The notes beneath the pieces are model-generated. The model did no database searches and had not been told where the DNA came from. It saw only the letters and a program-made list of their open reading frames with translations. Both the position numbers and the translations under genes were made by a program. From positions 10,402,634 through 10,466,633 of the forward strand of contig OU452235.1 in the NCBI GenBank assembly GCA_911728455.2: a stretch of DNA of 64,000 nucleotides, in the 5' to 3' direction. The stretch comes from Marthasterias glacialis (taxonomy: Eukaryota > Echinodermata > Asteroidea > Forcipulatida > Asteriidae). Below, piece after piece: positions 58,301-64,000 of this stretch; position 1 is the stretch's first letter; each line of letters starts with the position of its first letter.

Positions 58301-60980
58301 ACACAATCCTGGAGGGTGGAACATATGGTACCAGCAGAAGGAGAAGGCAGAAACTGTGGGCAGTCAACATTAAGGAACGGACACAACTTCTTAGGACAGC
58401 TGAAGACCGAGACAAACGGAGGTTCTGTGTGTCAAATGCCATCACAACATCACCCCTACGGCCGTAACGCTATGGGACAGAAGGAATAAAGGAATGCTGA
58501 AATCTTGGACTTACCACCCATGATGGCAGCCTAACATCTATTGTAATACTGGTACATGTACAATGTATGTCTAACAAAAGGATGAAGGTCTGGAATCGGG
58601 GATTACACAATAATCCCTGGAATAGTGGAGAATTCTTAGCATGAATTCCAGTACCCTTTGTCTCTCTTTGTTACAGCGCAAACAAATTGTAAATCACGAT
58701 GAGTGCATACACTGTGCACACTACACAATGGAATGTCCGCGAGTGTTTACGCATTTGACGGAAGCATCCCTGGACATTCCGTTTATGTGTCCATAAAAGT
58801 TTTGCCTGTATACATGTTTTCCGGCATTTACTGGTAACATTTTGTTTGTTTGAGATGACTTTACATTTGAACAATTTTGTGTGCAAAACTTTCCACATAA
58901 CAAATGTTTACTTTATACACAAAAATTGTTCCCTACTTTTAGTTGATACACTTCATGTTTCACACCTCAAGGTTTCAATTTGGTAAAGCAAATTAAAACA
59001 ACCGTGTAAATCATTCTAAAGGTAATTTCATCCTCTACAAAGAAACCCCACAAAACTGAACTTATGAGCCATGAAAATAATCACCACCAAAGTTATCTAA
59101 TGATTTCTATGCACAGTAAATAAACCTGACTTTCCCTGCCCTGTTCAAGGAGTAAATGACTCAATTTTCAAATTTGCGCAAGTGCTAAACGCTTAAGTGT
59201 TGGTTATTACTGTAAACGTAATGTCAGGAAGTGGGTTGGTGTTGAAGTTAAACTTTTGAGTTCAAACCCTCTGACCTAGGGCTGTAGTTTGGAAAAGTGT
59301 TCTTCAGCAGATCATCGAGGTGTACATGTACACTCCAACATTAAGATGAGGACAGGCATCTAGATCCCAAATGGGAAAGTACATACTGTATGTAGTCTGG
59401 ACTAGACGCTCAGACATATACAGTATGTAAGAAAGACTCCCATCCCCACTGGCTAGAAACCTGGGCCACTTTCTGTCAAGGTCAGCCCTCTGTTCCTATC
59501 TTTCTTGAAGGTTAAAAGCACCTTATGGTGCGTGAACTTTTGTATTATTTGCATTAAATTGAGCACTGATATAATGAGAAATAATCCAGTGTGGGCATGA
59601 AAAGTTGCTCAAGGGTAATGCCGTAAAAGTCTCTTGGTTCTGCAATGTCCAGAAACACCCCATAATCTTACAGCATGCAACAAGAAGAGCCAAGCTCCAG
59701 AACAACACAGCCCTGACCTTCAGTTGATTTTGTACCCATTTCTCTTGATGGAATGCCTTTAAAGTGTACTGACAAATTTTACTGGAATTTAATAGAGAAC
59801 TACTTCAGCAACACACATTCCACAGTCATGAAAGTGCCCCAGCATTTCCCTTGCCTGTGAGCCAGAAATTGCAAGCACATCAACTTAGTAGTTACACTTC
59901 AAGGCTCGGAGACATGGACAACCCTTGAAAGTGAACTCAACTGAGGAGTGCACCCAGGAGATCAGTCCCACAAGCAGGAAAGATGCACTAAAGCAGGATT
60001 TGAAGACCTTCACAAAATACACAATGAAGGCATCATGCCTACCTGCTCCATTGACTAACCTTTGGTGTTGACATCCCACCTAGGGCTGATTTCCCACTTC
60101 TTTAAATATTTTAATTAAGGACATGAAAGCAAAGTTTGAAGTAGTACACATATAGATTTGAATATGAAATGCACAAATGATTGATTTTATAAACGGGCAA
60201 TACATAGAGGCAGATTTCCATTATATTGGCCTCTGAAGTCAATGGAGCTAATCTTATTACATGCTGTTCACTTGTACATTAAACCTCGCCATAAGATTGT
60301 GACCCATTGGCAGAGGCAATACTAAGGTGGATTTTTAGGGGCACGAGTTTGGAGAGGGGGGCTTGTTACGCTACTGCCCATTGGGTACCCTCCCCTGTTT
60401 TATGTCAGCCATAACCTACTTTTATTTACTTGAATTGTACCTTTTTATGATGCTTAATTTATGTTTTGTTGTTTGTTATTTACTCATTAGGTTGTTGGAT
60501 TTGTCTGGGGCTATGTATGTGAACAGTTTGTGCAGACAATCTATATTCTAGGCGCTGGTTTTATTCTGTCTTGCATTGTAAGTATAAGATACAGAACTAA
60601 GTCTTTGCCATTGAGTTATTCAGGTTGAGATTGGATGAAGGTTTGTATACATGAGTTCTTGTAGGAGGCCTCTAGCATTGAGATACATGTACAGTGTGTG
60701 TATGTAGTTTCATAATAAGAGTGTAAATAAGTACTTATAGGTTTTAATTTGACAATTTCACCCAAAACGTCTTTTGTTGGTTACATGTCAGTTCTGCAAG
60801 TTTGAATATGCCTTAATAGTGCTTTGTGATAATTTTCAGCTGACGTTACCACCATGGCCAATATACCGCAGGAGCCCAGTCCAATGGCAGAAACCACGTG
60901 TTGATTCAGAGGTGGAATCAAAAGAAGTCATTCCAACGAAAGAAAAGAAATCATCAAGAAGAAAAGAAAAAACTAAGTGA
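52359..60980 (+). CDS. SPCS1: signal peptidase complex subunit 1 (complete, 4 exons)
   Basis: A small ER membrane subunit of the signal peptidase complex, which cleaves signal peptides; SPCS1 is non-catalytic and helps select substrates. Exons 52359-52391, 56692-56751, 60491-60577 and 60840-60980 all join in phase 0 and give 106 residues (human 102). The ATG at 52359 was chosen because it yields MEYIRSIPTHMDYKGQKL, closely matching the human N-terminus; a second ATG is the last codon of exon 1. Two hydrophobic membrane segments follow (about residues 24-42 and 48-64, FQGIIILFAVVGFVWGY and IYILGAGFILSCI), then the signature LTLPPWPIYRRSPVQW and a lysine/arginine-rich cytosolic tail ending KEKTK. 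Donors are GTAAGA, GTAAGT and GTAAGT. Intron 1 is 4.3 kb and intron 2 is 3.7 kb. It is divergent from GLT8D1. An ATTAAA at 61026 is a possible polyadenylation signal. Confidence 0.95.
52690..52773. repeat. short hairpin in SPCS1 intron 1
   Basis: AACCCTCCATCCTCC on the left pairs with GGAGGATGGAGGGTT on the right, extending outward through AGTTGnGATAATC / GATTATCGCAACT, for about 33-bp arms. Confidence 0.8.
54210..54780. mobile_element. TIR element with about 170-bp diverged arms
   Basis: The left arm (54213-54385) carries GAGCTCCATAATTCAA, GGATTAACATTCCATGG and CCTCATAAATCTGTCATTTT. The right arm (54598-54775) has their reverse complements AAAATGACGGATTTATGAGG, CTATGGAATGTTAATCC and GAATTATGGAGCCC. 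The right end CCGCCCAGAAATGGACCCTC is repeated at about 18367-18400. It lies in SPCS1 intron 1. Confidence 0.75.
57232..58038 (+). mobile_element. ATAGACCG-type TIR element, copy H (full length)
   Basis: Begins AATAGACCGATTACGTGACC and ends CGCGCAATCGGTCTACT, 807 bp, in SPCS1 intron 2. It is the copy closest to copy C. Its right end abuts the reverse-transcriptase relic that follows. Confidence 0.88.
58039..58467 (+). pseudogene. LINE reverse-transcriptase relic (RTE-like), broken
   Basis: One frame reads VNVIEALYRSISKCRDQIRE, a stop, then VEVRQGCVLS, the conserved QGC motif region of non-LTR reverse transcriptases. After another stop and an apparent internal deletion it resumes with RKLLWFRYVVKW and RRRRQKLWAVNIKE...LRTAEDRDKRRF, the typical C-terminal tail of such proteins. 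Two stops and the missing catalytic core make it non-functional. It lies in SPCS1 intron 2, in sense orientation. Confidence 0.75.
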
Positions 60981-62400
60981 GCAATGTGAAATGGTGACAC
61001 TCACGCCCATATTGCTACATGTACTATTAAATTAATAGACTTTAAAACCATCAAACAGTTTCATAGTTTTCACACAAGTTCAAAGTTTTGCAACATTTAG
61101 AGGAGACTTTGCATTTTTAAAAGTCTTATTAAAAACAATGAGGGATTATTTCAAGAGGCACCCAAGGCAATAACCAGAGGCATGTATTTCAACAATGTGC
61201 GTCCATTACATAAAATACATGTGAGTCTTTAAAATGACTTCTATTGAAAGTTCATTTATATTTGTAATGTAGCCAAGGTGTGTTGGTTTCATTCAAATCA
61301 GCACTGCTGAAGATTGTGGTTTGCGTTGTACAGCTACAGTTTGCATATCACTAACAGTGCATTAAAAGAATCAGATATAATGAGACGTTAAATGCTCATT
61401 CACTTAATGTGACAACTTGCATAAGTCACTTAAAGACATCTGTGTGAGTTTTAACATCATGCTAAATATAGAGAATATTACCATGCAAACAGTTTCTTTG
61501 AGATTAAAATATTGGTCTGTCAAACACATACCACAAACAGGGCTGGCCACAAATATGACTGTGCTCAGTGGCATGTATCAAGAGTACATGATCTACAGAC
61601 ATAGTCAATACATATAAATCACTACAACATTGTACTTGCAGCAGACAGTATCATGGCATACGCAAAGGATTGGCAAAAGCTCTTTGCATTAAATTTTAAG
61701 TGTATTTTAGTACAGTAATTATCCTGACAGGAAGCACTTGTAACTTGTGTATTGGCCACAATGTGATTTGTGGCATAGGCCCATGCATGGGTTATCCTAA
61801 TACATTGTGTAAGGCACTTAAACCATTTCTTTTAATGGATTCTTTAATCTCTGCCCTTCTTATTACAATCAGTAATGTTTGTACATTTTGGTATGGGAGA
61901 AACTCCATGTTTTTTCCTATTAGGCTTTTTAAGGGAATCACTAAACCCTTGCTACTCTTGATGTAACCTACATGTACCTCTAAGTCATCAAATAGAAAAT
62001 GTATACATTTGTATTCTTCCTGCAAGCGAAACTATTGGAACTCAAGTAGTATGGTAAGCAAATATAAACAAATATAAAAAGTGCACCATGCCTTATTTGG
62101 TCATGAGTATCCCAAGGTTGGAGACTGAGTGTACAATGTAGGTCAGGCTGCCATCCTATTGCTTTAGATTTACATGTTAGAAGTTACAAATTGACATCCA
62201 TTTGATATCAGATGTGTGGGAGGGGGTACTGGGTTAGTCCTGAAGTTTAATATGTATTGCTTAGTAATGAGAGGGATATAGGCAATTTTGCTCATACACA
62301 TGTCAAAAAAGTCTTATGACTGTGGTTATTTTCTGAAGAGGAGCAATGTTTATGTAACTTAAAAACTTAAACACATGCTCTTTACATGGGTCTACATTTA
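60981..62400. other. downstream of SPCS1, nothing further recognised
   Basis: Includes the SPCS1 3' UTR of unknown length. No canonical AATAAA was found in the first kilobase; ATTAAA occurs at 61026. No other gene or repeat was recognised. Confidence 0.45.
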
Positions 62401-62404
62401 GTCG

Positions 62405-62760
62405 CCGATTTCAGGAAGTGACGAATGTGACAAAAATGACAAAAATTGGCAAAACAGTTTTTGTACAAACTCTTGTTATTGCTGTTAACATTTTTAGCAA
62501 GTTTCAGGACCTAACACGTAACAGTTTTGTAATTATGAATCACTAGAATTTCTGTTTTGCGTTTTCATGAAGTGACAAGTCAAAATTATCCAATTTATCA
62601 AATGAAACACGCCGTATGACTTATGCGTTTTAACGAAGTGACCAATCTGTTGAACTTGTTAAGTTTAGCGTTTTCACAAAGTGACGAATCTCAATAATTA
62701 TGCATTCGTTTGTACACAACGCTCTTTTCCGTGTTCACAAAGTGATGAATTGTTTAAGAA
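62405..62760 (+). repeat. diverged tandem motif GCGTTTTCACGAAGTGACGAAT
   Basis: Five related words lie 60-150 bp apart: GATTTCAGGAAGTGACGAAT (62409), CGTTTTCATGAAGTGACAAG, GCGTTTTAACGAAGTGACCA, GCGTTTTCACAAAGTGACGA and CCGTGTTCACAAAGTGATGA. The reverse complement ATTCGTCACTTCGTGAAAAT occurs at about 63477. The foldback element at 62881 lies between these two orientations. Confidence 0.55.
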
Positions 62761-62880
62761 TTAATAACTCATCAAAACAGTAGGAAGATTGAAACATATT
62801 AACAGTTCTATATGAATGAAGAAGACTGCCTTATTTTGGAAGCAAAATTTAAAAGAAAAAAAATAGTAGATAGATGTTAT

Positions 62881-63251
62881 TATAACACACCTCTCCCTGG
62901 TTCTTTATCCTGATTGGCTGAAACACGGTCGCGTGGGGTGAACTATTATAGCCTATTGCATGAAATCTGCACCACACGCACCGCACGCGCTTCATTTGGG
63001 GGAAATAGTCGCAAAGCGGGAAATAGTTTCAAAAACCCAAAAACTATTGACTGGTACAGTGCCCTCAAGAGAACGAAAATTGCGGTGTCTGCGGATTGAG
63101 AAGAATATCCGGCCCAAAAAACGCGATTTACTCTTCTAACCGACATTTCGGACAGAGGTGTATTATAAAACACATATGGACTGGCATTATTCGGGCAACA
63201 CCGCACGTCTATGCACCCCTCGGGCCTGTGAGAGACCAGGAGAGGGTCCTA
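62881..63251. mobile_element. foldback element, CTCTCCCTGGTTC family, copy 3 (truncated)
   Basis: Begins TATAACACACCTCTCCCTGG and follows copy 2 through ATTTACTCTTCTAACCGACA and GAGAGGGTCCTATTTT. There the hairpin's second arm is missing and the palindromic element at 63252 begins. Confidence 0.85.
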
Positions 63252-63380
63252 TTTTAATTTGCCTTACACCGATGTGTGATGTTCGAATCCCACCCGAGTT
63301 GCCTGTGGGAGTTTTTCCACAGGACTCGAAAGCACTGAGTATACAGTGCTTATCACACATCGGTGTAAGGCAAATTAAAA
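63252..63380. mobile_element. element with perfect 29-bp inverted ends and SINE-like core
   Basis: The 29 bases at 63252-63280 (containing TTTGCCTTACACCGATGTGT) are an exact reverse complement of 63352-63380. The core has a B-box-like GTTCGAATCCCACCCGAGT and two small hairpins (CCTGTGGGAG/TTTTTCCACAGG and AGCACTGAGTATACAGTGCT). The core resembles the SINE tail at 28383-28450. Confidence 0.85.
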
Positions 63381-63841
63381 TTTATAAAATAATAGTTAGT
63401 CTCCGAAACAGCAGTTTGAAAAGTAGTGCAGCTTCAAATGTTATTTTCAGACACGGAATTTTGGCTGTCGTGCAGATTCGTCACTTCGTGAAAATGGTGA
63501 CGATTTAATGGTAAAGGTAACAAATAACACACCTAAAATTGCAAGGCCTGTGCAGTGTCACTGTGCAGATATTTAATTTACATGATGCATTAGTTTGCTA
63601 ATGAAGTTTCTGAGAGCTTGGATCTGTGAAATAAATGCCAGCTTTGGTTAAAACATTTGATTTAGGCCTATTTGATTTTTCTTTTTTTAGTTTTGACTGT
63701 TGACTTCAATGTCGTAATTCCATTGATGTTGGTAAGGCTTTTATGATACACAGGCCATACAGAAAGAAATTTTAAAGATTGACTTCACAGATACAAAAAG
63801 CTATTGTTCAATCTTATTGATTTGTGATATAATTAGTAATC

Positions 63842-64000
63842 TCACAAAAGCGAGTAGAATACAGAAAAGTAGAACACAGAAAAAGCTGTTGTTCCTCCTG
63901 GAAGTTCCAAAAATTTATCTTTAATCGGACGAACAGTCTCTCTCTGATTTCCAAATGCGTCAATGGCCAATGCCCTGTAAAATCGTGTCCAGAAGATTGA
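63842..64000 (-). CDS. possible 3' exon of an unidentified gene (partial)
   Basis: From the right edge, the minus strand is open for 52 codons to TGA at 63844-63842 and reads WTRFYRALAIDAFGNQRE, VRPIKDKFLELPGG and a hydrophobic end (FSVFYFSVFYSLL). The phrase FYRALAIDAFGN has the character of the penultimate strand of a fibronectin III-like domain, such as those in CLCA-type proteins, but this is only an impression. The gene would continue beyond the window. No nearby AATAAA supports it, so chance openness is possible. Confidence 0.3.
   Translation of the reverse strand, partial: SIFWTRFYRALAIDAFGNQRETVRPIKDKFLELPGGTTAFSVFYFSVFYSLL

Noticed and set aside
63691..63732. A 42-nt segment between a good acceptor and a GTAAGG donor as a micro-exon
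   Set aside because: No neighbouring exon in phase was found on the plus strand; it is likely a chance splice-like pair.

Overview
The window is nuclear DNA from an animal, probably an echinoderm. All three recognisable genes are conserved metazoan genes split by GT/AG introns with matching phases. The DNA is AT-rich and full of short inverted-repeat transposons, tRNA-derived SINEs and minisatellites. The palindromic words TAGGCCTA and ACATGTACATGT recur throughout, a texture I associate with sea stars, urchins and sea cucumbers. The phylum is an inference; no species call is possible. There are no bacterial-type genes, operons or CRISPR arrays.

Layout. (1) About 1-17.9 kb, plus strand: the 3' four exons of the RNA polymerase II CTD phosphatase SSU72. 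A 9.5 kb intron holds a TIR-element copy, a large 27-bp minisatellite, a palindromic-repeat element and a 560-bp inverted-repeat element. The exon with the start codon and catalytic cysteine lies left of the window. (2) About 18-25.8 kb: intergenic, with dispersed repeats, hairpins and one frameshifted relic reading frame. (3) 25.8-31.4 kb, plus strand: a three-exon gene resembling human C19orf81 (function unknown), with two full TIR elements and a 49-bp tandem array in intron 2. (4) 31.4-37 kb: two foldback elements, then about 2.9 kb free of recognised repeats. (5) 37.2-49.6 kb, minus strand: a complete eight-exon GLT8D1-type glycosyltransferase. (6) 49.6-52.4 kb: the divergent spacer, largely filled by repeats. 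(7) 52.4-61 kb, plus strand: a complete four-exon signal peptidase complex subunit 1 (SPCS1), with a TIR element and a LINE reverse-transcriptase relic in its introns. (8) 61-64 kb: repeats, and a possible partial exon on the minus strand at the right edge.

The main biological observation is that GLT8D1 and SPCS1 sit head to head, as I recall they do in human 3p21.1, so this looks like a very old divergent gene pair. GLT8D1 should be a type II Golgi membrane enzyme and SPCS1 an ER membrane protein of the signal peptidase complex, so both serve the secretory pathway. SSU72 acts in the nucleus in transcription and 3'-end processing. The rest is mobile-element biology: one family (termini near AATAGACCGATTGCGCGAC) has eight copies, one carrying a 141-bp secondary insertion flanked by TA. 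I did not find a convincing new multi-gene system.
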